Assembly: GCF_003626975.1 (NCBI RefSeq)
Contig: NZ_CP032616.1
Location: forward strand, 4,030,001-4,094,000
Reading direction: 5' to 3'
DNA length: 64,000 nt
Origin: Pseudomonas sp. DY-1
Lineage (GTDB): Bacteria > Pseudomonadota > Gammaproteobacteria > Pseudomonadales > Pseudomonadaceae
The translations under genes and the position numbers were made by a program. Positions 27,102 through 36,022 of this stretch are shown in pieces; position 1 is the first letter of the stretch, and every line of letters begins with the position of its first letter. The notes under the pieces are model-generated. The model was given only the letters and a program-made list of their open reading frames with translations. It made no database searches and was not told where the DNA came from.

Positions 27102-27128
27102 TTCGACGTCGCCTGACACGAGGGGGGA

Positions 27129-28319
27129 TCAGAGGCTATCCAGCGCCTGCACGAAGTCCGCGACGATGTCGGCCGCATCCTCGATACCCACCGACACACG
27201 GATGGTGCCGTCGTGAATATCCAGTTCGGCCAGCGCCTCCGGAGAGAGCGCGCGGTGGGAGGTCTTGCCGGGGTGGGTGATGCTGCTGGCGACCCCAGCG
27301 AGCGACGGCGCGAATGCCGTGTTCTTAAGGGCGCGGATCAGTGCATCCACCTCGGCCAGGCCGCCGTGCAGGGTGAAGCTGAGCATGCCCGAGGCGCCCT
27401 TGGGGAACAGCCGTTGTGCCAGGGCGTGGTCCGGATGCGACGGCAGGCCGGGGTAGAACACCTGGGCCACCTTCGGATGGGCTTCCAGGGCTTCGGCCAG
27501 GGCCTGGGCGTTGGCCGAATGGGCCTTCATGCGCAAGGCAAGGGTCTTGGCGCCACGGAAGGTCAGCCAGGCTTCGAAGGGGCTGGCGCTGCCGCCAGCG
27601 TTGATCTGGAAGCGGCGCGCCTGGGCGATCCATTCGGCATCGCCGACGAGGATGCCGCCGGTGGCGTCGCTGTGGCCGTTGAGGTACTTGGTGGTGCTGT
27701 GCAGCACCAGGTCGGCGCCCTCGGCCAACGGGTTGTAGAGCGCAGGGGACAGGAAAGTGTTGTCCACCAGCAACTTCAGGCCGCGTGCCCTGGCGAGCCT
27801 TGCCAGCGCCGGCACATTGCTGACCCGCACCAGCGGGTTGGAGGCGGTTTCTGTGTAGATGAGTTTCGTCGCCGGGGTAATGGCCGCTTCCACCGCCGCC
27901 AGGTCGTTGATCTCCACCAGGGTGGCCGTGATGCCGAAGCGCACCAGCTCCTTCTCGATCAGACTCTGGGTGGTACCGTACAGCTCGCGACTGGCGATCA
28001 GGTGGTCACCGGCACTCAGCCTCCCCAATAGTGCCGCGCTCACCGAGGCCATGCCGGACGCGGAGAACAGGGCCGCCGAACCACCTTCCAGCTGGCACAC
28101 CAAGTCTTCCACCGCCGCCTGGTTGGGGTTGGCGATACGCGTGTACATGTAGTTGTCGGGGTTGCCGGCGAGGAAGTCGTCCACCTGCTCCAGCGAGTCG
28201 TAGACGAATACCGAAGATTCGTAGATGGGCAGGCTCTTGGGCCGGGTGACCATCCTGCGGTCGACATCGTTGCCGCTGTGGACCGAACGGGTGGAAAGGC
28301 CGGGTTTGGGGGTGGACAT
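27129..28319 (-). CDS. Cys/Met-metabolism PLP-dependent lyase or synthase
   Basis: Enzyme of 396 residues of the trans-sulfuration family (cystathionine gamma-synthase, gamma-lyase, methionine gamma-lyase). PLP Lys211 lies in LHSTTKYLNGHSDATGG, Tyr114 in RELYGTT, and the phosphate-binding SASGM precedes them. Methionine gamma-lyase of P. putida has Cys116; here it is Thr116, so cystathionine lyase/synthase or a different C-S lyase is likelier. The ATG at 28319 starts MSTPKPGLSTRSVHSG, the family N-terminus. It follows metQ but a terminator separates them. Confidence 0.88.
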   Translation of the reverse strand: MSTPKPGLSTRSVHSGNDVDRRMVTRPKSLPIYESSVFVYDSLEQVDDFLAGNPDNYMYTRIANPNQAAVEDLVCQLEGGSAALFSASGMASVSAALLGRLSAGDHLIASRELYGTTQSLIEKELVRFGITATLVEINDLAAVEAAITPATKLIYTETASNPLVRVSNVPALARLARARGLKLLVDNTFLSPALYNPLAEGADLVLHSTTKYLNGHSDATGGILVGDAEWIAQARRFQINAGGSASPFEAWLTFRGAKTLALRMKAHSANAQALAEALEAHPKVAQVFYPGLPSHPDHALAQRLFPKGASGMLSFTLHGGLAEVDALIRALKNTAFAPSLAGVASSITHPGKTSHRALSPEALAELDIHDGTIRVSVGIEDAADIVADFVQALDSL

Positions 28320-28347
28320 GGTGGGCTCCAGGGCGGGCAAGGGTTCC

Positions 28348-28442
28348 TGTAGGGGCGAATTCATTCGCCAAGGACCGCGAAGCGGGCCCCGACTCTGCAG
28401 GGCAAGCCTTCGGCCTGCTTGGCGAATGAATTCGCCCCTACA
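28348..28442. repeat. BIME-type repeat with perfect 24-bp arms
   Basis: The left arm begins TGTAGGGGCGAATTCATTCG (28348) and the right arm ends CGAATGAATTCGCCCCTACA (28442). The same composite occurs at 6615-6712. It lies between metQ and the PLP-lyase gene. Confidence 0.88.
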
Positions 28443-28472
28443 AGTTTCCTCGCCCCTGCAGAGCCGCTGCAG

Positions 28473-28512
28473 AAAAAAAAGAACGCCGACGATAGTCGAG
28501 ACTCGTCGGCGT
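28473..28512 (-). terminator. Rho-independent terminator after metQ
   Basis: Perfect stem ACGCCGACGA (28483-28492) / TCGTCGGCGT (28503-28512). On the minus strand it is followed by a run of eight T (A run 28473-28480). Confidence 0.9.
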
Positions 28513-28556
28513 GAGGAGAGGCGGGTCATGCTCCCGCCACCGTGGCTAGCAGGTGA

Positions 28557-29339
28557 TCAGAATGCCGGCACGACCGCGCCGGAGTACTTCTGCTCGATGA
28601 AGGCTTTCACTTCCGGGCTGGTCAGCGCAGCGGAGAGTTTCTTGATGGCGTCGCTGTCCTTGTTGTCCGGACGGGCCACCAGGTAGTTCACGTAGGGCGA
28701 GGTGCGGTCTTCCAGCACCAGGGCGTCCTTGGATGGGTTCAGCTTGGCTTCGAGTGCGTAGTTGGTGTTGATCAGGGCCAGGTCGACCTGGTCCAGCACA
28801 CGGGGCAACAGGGCTGCTTCCAGTTCCTTGAACTTGAAGTTGTGCGGGTTCTCGGCGATGTCCTTCGGCGTGGCCAGGGCGTTCTTCGGGTCTTTCAGCT
28901 TGAGCAGGCCGGACTTCTGCAGCAGGAGCAGGGCGCGACCGCTGTTGCTGCCTTCGTTGGGGATGGCGATGGTGGCGCCGTCCGGCAGCTCTTTCAGGGA
29001 CTTGTGCTTGCTGGAGTAACCGCCGAAGGGTTCGACATGGACGCCCTTGACGATCACCAGGTGGGTGCCTTTGCCGCTATTGAAGTTGTCCAGATAGGGC
29101 TTGGTCTGGAAGTAGTTGGCGTCCAGGTGCTTCTGGTCGACTTGCAGGTTGGGCTGCACGTAGTCGGTGAAGACCTTCACTTCCAGGTCCACGCCTTCCT
29201 TGGCCAGCTGAGGTTTGACCAGCTCGAGGATTTCGGCGTGCGGTACCGGGGTGGCGGCAACTACGAGCTTCTCGCCGGCCTGGGCGAGGGTGACGGAGAG
29301 GGCAGCGGCCAGGGCGGTCAACAGCAAGGTCTTCTTCAT
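28557..29339 (-). CDS. MetQ/NlpA-family methionine-binding protein, not a lipoprotein
   Basis: Receptor of 260 residues of the MetQ/NlpA family (KLVVAATPVPHAEILELVKPQLA, VFTDYVQPN, DANYFQTKPYLDNFN). The signal peptide ends TLAQA-GEK and there is no lipobox Cys, so it should be a soluble periplasmic protein. The ATG at 29339 is right before the signal. No metN or metI gene adjoins it, so it must use a transporter encoded elsewhere or act alone. The nearest neighbours are a trans-sulfuration-type PLP enzyme and D-cysteine desulfhydrase. It probably binds methionine or another sulfur amino acid. Confidence 0.88.
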   Translation of the reverse strand: MKKTLLLTALAAALSVTLAQAGEKLVVAATPVPHAEILELVKPQLAKEGVDLEVKVFTDYVQPNLQVDQKHLDANYFQTKPYLDNFNSGKGTHLVIVKGVHVEPFGGYSSKHKSLKELPDGATIAIPNEGSNSGRALLLLQKSGLLKLKDPKNALATPKDIAENPHNFKFKELEAALLPRVLDQVDLALINTNYALEAKLNPSKDALVLEDRTSPYVNYLVARPDNKDSDAIKKLSAALTSPEVKAFIEQKYSGAVVPAF

Positions 29340-29439
29340 GGTGGTCCTTTTCGAATCTGCGGCTCCGGCTGGATCTTCAGCCGCGAGCGAATGTTGGGAT
29401 GCCCCGGTCTGGGTGTGCCGGGTTGAAGGCGACACTACG

Positions 29440-29505
29440 GTGATTTTTTATAGCCAACAAATACTGTTTTCTTATTCTGATATTCTATTTTTGACATATA
29501 AACGA
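29440..29505. promoter_or_regulatory. AT-rich divergent region between metQ and dcyD
   Basis: The 287-base gap 29340-29626 has no gene. Its AT-rich core contains TTCTTATTCTGATATTCTAT and then TTGACA (29491-29496). The TTATTC and ATTCTA words (AGAATA read for metQ) resemble those at other sulfur-gene promoters in the window. Confidence 0.4.
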
Positions 29506-29626
29506 GTCACCCCGACAGCGCTCACAACCTGACCGGCCGGTACTTTCATGTCGCGTCTGCGAATTGCCTGCGAGGCCCCGGCTCACTAGAGTGGCAGCCT
29601 TCGCAACCGCCTATCGGAACCACACC

Positions 29627-30628
29627 ATGCTCGATGCAGCCCTCGCCCGCTTTTCCCGCCTGGAACTGGTTCCCTTGCCCACCCCGCTGGAGAAGCTTGC
29701 GCACCTGTCGCAGAAGCTCGGCCATGGCGTCTACGTGAAGCGAGACGACCTCACGCCCTTCGCCCTTGGCGGCAACAAGGTGCGCAAGCTGGAGTTCCTC
29801 GCCGCCGATGCCCTGGCCCAGGGCGCAGACACTCTGGTCACCGCCGGCGCCATCCAGTCCAACCACGTTCGCCAGACTGCCGCCCTCGCCGCGCGCCTTG
29901 GCCTGGGTTGCGTAGCGTTGCTGGAAAACCCCATTGGTACCGCCGACAGCAACTACCTCGGCAATGGCAACCGCCTGCTGCTGGACCTGTTCGGCACCGA
30001 GTGCGAGCTGGTACCCAACCTCGACAACGCCGACGAACTACTGGCCGCCGCGGCTGAGCGCCTGCGCGCCGCTGGCAAGAAGCCCTACCTGGTGCCCATC
30101 GGTGGCTCCAACGCCCTGGGTGCGCTGGGTTATGTACGCGCTGGCCTGGAACTGGCCGAGCAGATCAAGGCCAGCGGCGAGCACTTCTCCGCCGTGGTCC
30201 TGGCCTCCGGTAGCGCCGGTACCCATGCGGGCCTCGCCCTGGCACTGGAATACGCCCTGCCCGGCACGCGCGTGGTCGGCGTCACCGTCTCACGCCCGGA
30301 CGCCACCCAACGCCCGAAAGTGGAAGGCCTGCTGCAGCGCACCGCCGAACTGCTCGGCGTGCCGGTCCCGGACGGACTCAAGGTTGAGCTGTGGGACCAG
30401 TATTTCTTCCCACGCTATGGCGAGCCGAATGCCGGCACCCTGGACGCCGTGCGCCAGGTCGCCAGCCTGGAAGGTCTGCTGCTGGACCCGGTGTACACCG
30501 GCAAGGCCTTCGCCGGCCTGCTCGATGGCATCGCCAATGCCGCCTTCAGCGGCAATGGCCCGGTGCTGTTCCTGCACACCGGTGGCTCACCCGCGCTGTT
30601 CGCCTATCATCCTGCGGGTACCCCGTGA
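29627..30628 (+). CDS. dcyD: D-cysteine desulfhydrase DcyD
   Basis: PLP enzyme (tryptophan synthase beta fold, ACC-deaminase group) of 333 residues. It degrades D-cysteine to pyruvate, H2S and ammonia. Schiff-base Lys51 lies in [25 protein letters not shown] and HTGGSPALF bind PLP and substrate. Position 51 equals that of the E. coli enzyme. The ATG at 29627 is preferred over an upstream extension because it begins the domain. In E. coli, dcyD is linked to the cystine transporter genes, as here, where tcyJ follows after 111 bases. Confidence 0.92.
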   Translation: MLDAALARFSRLELVPLPTPLEKLAHLSQKLGHGVYVKRDDLTPFALGGNKVRKLEFLAADALAQGADTLVTAGAIQSNHVRQTAALAARLGLGCVALLENPIGTADSNYLGNGNRLLLDLFGTECELVPNLDNADELLAAAAERLRAAGKKPYLVPIGGSNALGALGYVRAGLELAEQIKASGEHFSAVVLASGSAGTHAGLALALEYALPGTRVVGVTVSRPDATQRPKVEGLLQRTAELLGVPVPDGLKVELWDQYFFPRYGEPNAGTLDAVRQVASLEGLLLDPVYTGKAFAGLLDGIANAAFSGNGPVLFLHTGGSPALFAYHPAGTP

Positions 30629-30739
30629 CATCTACTTATGCTCTATTTGCAGCAATAGATAATTTTTAATTATTTTATTGCATATAACCAAATCCCTAGA
30701 GTTGCGACACCTTTAGCCACCCTGCCCCGTGAGGCTCAT

Positions 30740-31537
30740 ATGACATTTGCAACCCTGCGTCGCCAGTTCATCCTCGGTAGCCTGAGCCTGGTGCTCGGCG
30801 CGAGCTTCGTCGGCACCAGCGCCGCCGCCGACCTGCTCCAGGACATCCAGCAGAAAGGCGCGATCAAGGTCGGCCTGGAAGGCACCTACCCGCCCTTCAA
30901 CTACCAGGACGAGAGCGGCAAGCTGACCGGCTTCGAAGTGGAACTGGCCGAGGCCCTGGCCAAGGAGCTGGGCGTGAAGGCCGAGTTCCAGCCGACCAAG
31001 TGGGACGGCATCCTCGCTGCGCTGGAGTCCAAGCGCCTGGACGTGGTGATCAACCAGGTGACCATCTCCGACGAGCGCAAGAAGAAGTACGACTTCTCCA
31101 CCCCTTACACCGTCTCCGGTATCCAGGCGCTGGTGCGCAAGGGCACCGAGGGTGACATCAAGACCTCCGCGGACCTGGCCGGCAAGAAGGTTGGCGTGGG
31201 CCTGGGCACCAACTACGAACAGTGGCTGAAGGAAAACGTCCCGCAGGCCGACATCCGCACCTACGATGACGACCCCACCAAGTTCCAGGACCTCAACGTC
31301 GGCCGCATCGACGCCATCCTGGTGGACCGCCTGGCCGCCTTCGAAATGGTCGAGAAAACCGGTGGCAAGCTGGCCGTGACCGGCGAACCCTTCTCCCGTC
31401 AGGAAGCCGGCATCGCACTGCGCAAGGGCAACCCCGAACTGCTGGCCGCCATCGACAAGGCCCTTGCCAAGCTGAAAGCCGACGGCACCCTGAAAAAACT
31501 CTCCGAGAAATGGTTCAAGGCTGACGTGACCCAATGA
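30740..31537 (+). CDS. tcyJ: Cystine-binding periplasmic protein (TcyJ/FliY)
   Basis: Family 3 solute receptor of 265 residues with signal peptide (FILGSLSLVLGASFVGTSAAA). The mature N-terminus LLQDIQQKGAIKVGLEGTYPPF, then FEVELAEALAKELGV and VINQVTISDERKKKYDFSTPY, are typical of FliY/TcyJ cystine receptors. First gene of a three-gene ABC operon with four-base overlap to the permease. The upstream gap (30629-30739) is AT-rich. Confidence 0.92.
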   Translation: MTFATLRRQFILGSLSLVLGASFVGTSAAADLLQDIQQKGAIKVGLEGTYPPFNYQDESGKLTGFEVELAEALAKELGVKAEFQPTKWDGILAALESKRLDVVINQVTISDERKKKYDFSTPYTVSGIQALVRKGTEGDIKTSADLAGKKVGVGLGTNYEQWLKENVPQADIRTYDDDPTKFQDLNVGRIDAILVDRLAAFEMVEKTGGKLAVTGEPFSRQEAGIALRKGNPELLAAIDKALAKLKADGTLKKLSEKWFKADVTQ

Positions 31538-32202
31538 TCGACGCAAGCCTTCAACTTGCGCTGGATTCCGCGCCCTTCCTGTTGAAGGGCGCGGTCTTTA
31601 CGGTAGTACTGAGCCTCGGCGGCATGTTCTTCGGACTGCTGCTGGGCTTCGTCCTCGCCCTGATGCGCCTATACGGTTTCACCGCCCTGCAATGGCTGTC
31701 GCGGATCTACGTTTCGTTCTTCCGCGGCACGCCACTGCTGGTGCAGTTGTTCATGATCTATTACGGCCTGCCGCAGCTGGGTATCCAGCTCGAACCGCTA
31801 CCCGCTGCGCTGATCGGCTTCTCGCTGAACATGGCCGCCTACACCTCGGAGATCCTCCGCGCCGCCATTGCCTCCATCGACCGGGGCCAATGGGAAGCCG
31901 CCGCCAGCATCGGCATGAGCCGTACCCAGACGCTGGTCCGTGCCATCCTGCCGCAGGCTGCGCGCACCGCCCTGCCGCCACTGGGCAACAGCTTCATCTC
32001 GCTGGTCAAGGACACGGCCCTGGCCGCCACCATCCAGGTGCCGGAACTGTTCCGCCAGGCGCAGTTGATCACCGCGCGCACCTTCGAAATCTTCACCATG
32101 TATCTGGCCGCCGCGCTGATCTACTGGGTGCTGGCCACCGTGCTGTCGCATTTCCAGAGTCGCCTAGAGGCGCGGGTCAACCAGCATGAGCAGGACAGCT
32201 GA
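31534..32202 (+). CDS. tcyL: Cystine ABC transporter permease (TcyL/YecS)
   Basis: HisM-type permease of 222 residues with about five membrane segments. The EAA loop is [26 protein letters not shown] in parts, and [22 protein letters not shown] is the family motif. Overlaps tcyJ by ATGA and tcyN by one base, so the three genes are coupled. Confidence 0.93.
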   Translation: MIDASLQLALDSAPFLLKGAVFTVVLSLGGMFFGLLLGFVLALMRLYGFTALQWLSRIYVSFFRGTPLLVQLFMIYYGLPQLGIQLEPLPAALIGFSLNMAAYTSEILRAAIASIDRGQWEAAASIGMSRTQTLVRAILPQAARTALPPLGNSFISLVKDTALAATIQVPELFRQAQLITARTFEIFTMYLAAALIYWVLATVLSHFQSRLEARVNQHEQDS

Positions 32203-32948
32203 TGATCACCGTCCGTAACCTGACCAAATCCTTCAAAGGCCAGGAGGTGCTCAAGGGCATCGACCTGACCATCGAGCCGGGCGAAGTGGTGGCCATCATC
32301 GGCCCCAGCGGCTCGGGCAAGACCACCTTGCTGCGCTGCCTCAACCTGCTGGAAGTGCCCAGTGGCGGCTTGATTAAGGTGGGCGACATCGAAATCGACG
32401 CGAGCAAGCCGCTGAAACAGCAGCAGACGCTGATCCGCAAGCTGCGTCAGCACGTCGGCTTCGTCTTCCAGAACTTCAACCTCTTCCCCCATCGCACCGC
32501 GCTGGAGAACGTCATCGAAGGTCCGGTGGTGGTGAAGAAGGAACCCCGCGAGCGCGCCGTCGAGAAGGCACGCAAGCTGCTGGCCAAGGTTGGCCTGGCG
32601 GGCAAGGAAGATGCCTACCCCAAGCGCCTCTCCGGCGGCCAGCAACAGCGTGTGGCCATCGCCCGCGCCCTGGCCATGGAGCCTGACGTGATCCTCTTCG
32701 ACGAACCCACCTCGGCGCTCGACCCGGAGCTGGTGGGCGAGGTGCTCGCCACCATTCGCGGCCTGGCCGAAGAGAACCGCACCATGGTCATCGTCACCCA
32801 CGAAATGAGCTTCGCTCGTGACGTGGCCAACCGCGCGATCTTCATCGACAAGGGCGTGATCGTCGAACAGGGCGACGCCAAGGCTCTGTTCAGTGCGCCG
32901 AAGGAAGAACGTACCAAGCAGTTCCTGAGCAAGTTCCTCGGCAGCTGA
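32202..32948 (+). CDS. tcyN: Cystine ABC transporter ATPase (TcyN/YecC)
   Basis: ATPase of 248 residues, polar amino-acid uptake class. Walker [10 protein letters not shown], signature RLSGGQQQR, Walker [20 protein letters not shown] and THEMSFA are intact. Last gene of the cystine uptake operon; a 358-base repeat-rich gap follows. Confidence 0.94.
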   Translation: MITVRNLTKSFKGQEVLKGIDLTIEPGEVVAIIGPSGSGKTTLLRCLNLLEVPSGGLIKVGDIEIDASKPLKQQQTLIRKLRQHVGFVFQNFNLFPHRTALENVIEGPVVVKKEPRERAVEKARKLLAKVGLAGKEDAYPKRLSGGQQQRVAIARALAMEPDVILFDEPTSALDPELVGEVLATIRGLAEENRTMVIVTHEMSFARDVANRAIFIDKGVIVEQGDAKALFSAPKEERTKQFLSKFLGS

Positions 32949-33019
32949 TGCGGCGGGTCCTTGTCGGGGCGAATAAATTGGATATGTCTGCACGACGTGT
33001 TGTAGGCAGCTGCATTGCC

Positions 33020-33210
33020 TGTAGGAGCTGGCTTGCCAGCGAATGGCGGCGTTTCACTGGCATGCCAGCTCCTACAAGGCGCTTGGCCCGAGGGTAAATC
33101 TCTCGCAACAGCTCACGCAGACATAGCCAATTCATTCGCCAAGCAGGCCTGCCATTCGAGCATTCATGGGGCAGCTACGCTGCCCTTGGCGAATGAGTTC
33201 GCCACTACAG
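33020..33210. repeat. REP elements in the tcyN-MFS gap
   Basis: The gap 32949-33306 has no gene. It holds one inverted pair TGTAGGAGCTGGC (33020-33032) / GCCAGCTCCTACA (33064-33076), and a second degraded pair from about 33125 (CCAATTCATTCGCCAAG) to 33210 (CTTGGCGAATGAGTTCGCC). About 95 bases remain before the MFS start, with no clear promoter. Confidence 0.8.
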
Positions 33211-33306
33211 GATTCGCGCCCCATCCGTTCCATCGGTAAGCCCCCTGCAAGGAAATGCGCGTAGAATCCGCGCCCCTCGCAATACAGCCCCTCCACCGGA
33301 ACACGC

Positions 33307-34494
33307 ATGAACCCGAGCACCCTCCTCTCTCTGCCGCTGCTGGCCCTCGCCCTGGGCGGCTTCGTCGTTGGCAGCAGCGAATTCATCATCATGGGCCTGC
33401 TGCCCGAAGTGGCCAGCGACCTCCAGGTCAGCCTTTCCGACGCCGGCTTGCTGGTCAGCGCCTACGCCATGGGGGTGGTGATCGGTGCGCCATTGCTGGG
33501 TCCGCTGCTCGGCCGCCTGCCGCGCCGCCAGGCGCTGCTCTGGCTGATGGGTGCCTACGCCCTGGGCAACCTCGGCTGCGCCCTGGCACCCAACTACGAG
33601 TGGCTGTTGGCGATGCGCATGTTCACCGCCTTCAGCCACGCCGGCTTCTTCGGCTGCGCCACCCTGCTCGCCGCCGAACTGGCACCCCCGCACCGCCGGG
33701 CTTCGGCCATGGCCCTGGTGCTCAGCGGCCTTACCATCGCCAACGTGCTCGGCGTTCCTGCCGGCGCCTGGCTGGGCCAGGCCACCAGTTGGCGGGTGAC
33801 CTTCATGGTGGTAGCGGCCCTCGGTTTCCTCACCCTGCTGGCGCAAGCACTCTGGCTGCCCGCCACGCCCAAGCCACAAACCAATGCCGCCGGCGCCTGG
33901 GACGGCATCTTGCGGCGCCCGGTGCTGCATGCGCTGTTCGTCTGCAGCCTCTCTTCGGTGGCGCTGTTCGGCGTGTTCACCTACATCAGCCCGCTGCTGC
34001 GCGATGTCTCGGGCTTCAGCCCGGAACACGCCAACTTCGCCCTGCTGCTGTTCGGCATCGGCTTGACCGTGGGCAACCTGCTGGGCGGGCGCCTGGCCGA
34101 CAAGGGATTCCGCTATGCACTGCCGATGGCCTTCACCGTGAGCACGTTGTGCCTGCTGGGGCTGTTCGTCTTCGCGCAGATTCCGGTCCTCGCCCTGGGC
34201 TGCCTGTTCCTCTGGGGCGTGGCCAGCTTCGCCATTTCCTCGCCGCTGCAATTGCTGCTGGTCGAGCAGGCTGGCGAATCGGCGAGCCTCGCCGCCACCC
34301 TCAGCCACGCAGCATTCAACCTGGGCAACGCCAGCGGCGCCTTCCTCGGTGGCCTCTGGCTGAGCAGCATGGGGCTGTCCAATCTGCCGCTGATGGGCGT
34401 GGGGGTGCTGGCATTGACCATCCTCGTCTGCCTTCCACTGCCGCGCTTGCGCGCGGTACGTGATCGGCTCAAGGAAAGCGGACAGATTCACTGA
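33307..34494 (+). CDS. MFS transporter, DHA1 (AraJ/PbuE-like) family
   Basis: Inner-membrane protein of 395 residues with 12 predicted membrane segments. The DHA1 hallmarks are GSSEFIIMGLLPEVA in helix 1, GPLLGRLPRRQ in the loop 2-3 motif, and a central polar loop near residues 180-200. Relatives export drugs, arabinose or purines. The substrate cannot be inferred. The gene is isolated, with REPs upstream and the NTF2-like gene 124 bases downstream. Confidence 0.82.
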   Translation: MNPSTLLSLPLLALALGGFVVGSSEFIIMGLLPEVASDLQVSLSDAGLLVSAYAMGVVIGAPLLGPLLGRLPRRQALLWLMGAYALGNLGCALAPNYEWLLAMRMFTAFSHAGFFGCATLLAAELAPPHRRASAMALVLSGLTIANVLGVPAGAWLGQATSWRVTFMVVAALGFLTLLAQALWLPATPKPQTNAAGAWDGILRRPVLHALFVCSLSSVALFGVFTYISPLLRDVSGFSPEHANFALLLFGIGLTVGNLLGGRLADKGFRYALPMAFTVSTLCLLGLFVFAQIPVLALGCLFLWGVASFAISSPLQLLLVEQAGESASLAATLSHAAFNLGNASGAFLGGLWLSSMGLSNLPLMGVGVLALTILVCLPLPRLRAVRDRLKESGQIH

Positions 34495-34618
34495 CGAGCG
34501 CGCGGAGATCGATTCGGAAGCACTCCCCACGCGCTTATTCGCAATGGATCGCTCGCGCCGCACCGGGCGAACTAGCATTCGGCTTGGCTGATTCGCCGAT
34601 ATCAACGGAGCGCGCGAA

Positions 34619-34993
34619 ATGACTGCCCACGAGACTGACCAAGACGCCATCCACCGCGTCGTGCGCGACTATGTCGAAGGCATGGTGTTCGCCGACGAAC
34701 ACCGTCTGCGCCGTGCCTTTCACCCGCAGAGCCGCATCATCGGCCACTTCCAGGGCGAGCTCGAATGGCTCTCGGTAGACGACTTCGCGGGCGCCATCCT
34801 CGACGCCGGCCCGGTGCTGGCTGAAGACGAAACGCCCGTCTGGACTATCCAGGCGCTGGACATCACCGGCGACGCCGCCTCGGCGAAGGTAGTCGACGAC
34901 TACGCCGACATGCGCTTCACCGACTTCCTCTCGCTGCTGAAAATCGGCGGTCGCTGGAGCATCATCAACAAGCTCTACTACCTGCACGAGTAG
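34619..34993 (+). CDS. NTF2-like (lumazine-binding type) small protein
   Basis: Cytoplasmic protein of 124 residues with the SnoaL/NTF2 cone fold pattern. An N-terminal helix DQDAIHRVVRDYVEGMVFAD is followed by FHPQSRIIGHF, and the last strands are ADMRFTDFLSLLKIGGRWSIINKLYY in parts. This matches the family often annotated as putative lumazine-binding or DUF4440-like, used as small isomerases or binding proteins. The function is unknown. It converges on the degenerate activator gene 41 bases away. Confidence 0.75.
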   Translation: MTAHETDQDAIHRVVRDYVEGMVFADEHRLRRAFHPQSRIIGHFQGELEWLSVDDFAGAILDAGPVLAEDETPVWTIQALDITGDAASAKVVDDYADMRFTDFLSLLKIGGRWSIINKLYYLHE

Positions 34994-35033
34994 CGCCCGC
35001 CGCAATCTCGAACGGTGGACCGGTGAAGCATGG

Positions 35034-35954
35034 CTACCCTGCCAGCACCTCGGCGAAAAGCTGGCGCAGGTGATCGCGCTCTTCGTCGTTAGCCGCCAGC
35101 CGGCGCAGTTGCACGGCGAGCTGGGCGTAGCCCGGCAACGGTGGAAGGTTGAGGTGCTCGGGGAGAATCTCGACGCCTTCGCTCACCAGCAGGGCGAAGT
35201 GCACGCTGTTCTCCAGCTCACGGGTATTGCCCGGCCAGGGGTAGGCCTCGAGCGCTGACTGGGCTGCTGTGCTGATCAAGGGGAGAGGCAGGTCCAGCCG
35301 CTGGGCGTAGATACCGAGGAAATACTCGGCCAACGGCAGGATATCGTCCGGCCGTTCGCGCAATGGCGGCAGCTCCACCCGTCCCTCGTCCAGGTACTGA
35401 TAGAGCCGCGCATTGAACTTGCCAACGCGCACCGCCTTGGCCAGGTCGATGCTGGTAGCTGCTACCAGACGCACGTCCACCGGGGTCGGCTGGTGGGCGC
35501 CGACGCGAATCACTTCGCGGCTTTCAAGCGCCGCCAACAACTTGGTCTGCAGGGGCAATGGCAGGTCGCCGATCTCATCCAGGTAAAGCGTTCCGCCATT
35601 GGCCGAACCGAACCAACCGGCGCGGCTGCTGGCCGAGCCGCTGTGAGCGCCGGCCGTGTGACCGAAGAGCTCGGCCTCGGCGTAGGCCTTGCTGATGGCG
35701 CTGCAGCTCACCGCCACGAACAGGCCGGGACGGTCGCTGGAACGATGGATCTGTCGCGCCAGCAATTCCTTGCCGGTGCCGGTTTCACCCTGGATCAGCA
35801 CGGGCAGGGTGCTCGGCGCGAGCTGATCGACCTCCTCGCGCAACCGCCGCGAGCGCTCGTCGACGAACACCAGCGCACGGGCGCGGATGCTGAGGGGGCT
35901 GCGGTCGGCATCGGCGAAAGTCAGCAGCGGTTGACCGGGGTTTTCCTTGCTCAT
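35034..35954 (-). CDS. Degenerate sigma-54 activator-like AAA+ protein (SfnR-like)
   Basis: AAA+ protein of 306 residues like bacterial enhancer-binding proteins of the SfnR type, which lack an N-terminal sensor domain. Walker A GETGTGKE (56-63), Walker B GGTLYLDE (120-127) and LPPLRERPDDILPL are kept. The sigma-54 contact loop is GAHSGS (102-107) in place of GAFTGA. The arginine-finger stretch is FNARLYQYL in place of an FRxDLYYRL-type sequence. The protein ends before any Fis-type DNA-binding helix. It is therefore unlikely to activate sigma-54 promoters in the usual way. An ATG further upstream (36095) would add residues of no known domain. Confidence 0.85.
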   Translation of the reverse strand: MSKENPGQPLLTFADADRSPLSIRARALVFVDERSRRLREEVDQLAPSTLPVLIQGETGTGKELLARQIHRSSDRPGLFVAVSCSAISKAYAEAELFGHTAGAHSGSASSRAGWFGSANGGTLYLDEIGDLPLPLQTKLLAALESREVIRVGAHQPTPVDVRLVAATSIDLAKAVRVGKFNARLYQYLDEGRVELPPLRERPDDILPLAEYFLGIYAQRLDLPLPLISTAAQSALEAYPWPGNTRELENSVHFALLVSEGVEILPEHLNLPPLPGYAQLAVQLRRLAANDEERDHLRQLFAEVLAG

Positions 35955-36022
35955 GGCGAAATCTCCCGCCGGGCCCAGGCTGCGATGCAGCGGGCCCTGA
36001 CGTATTGCTGAATTGGATTGGA

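Noticed and set aside
27129..28319. Calling the PLP enzyme methionine gamma-lyase
   Set aside because: The Cys116 typical of that enzyme is Thr here; other trans-sulfuration activities fit at least as well.
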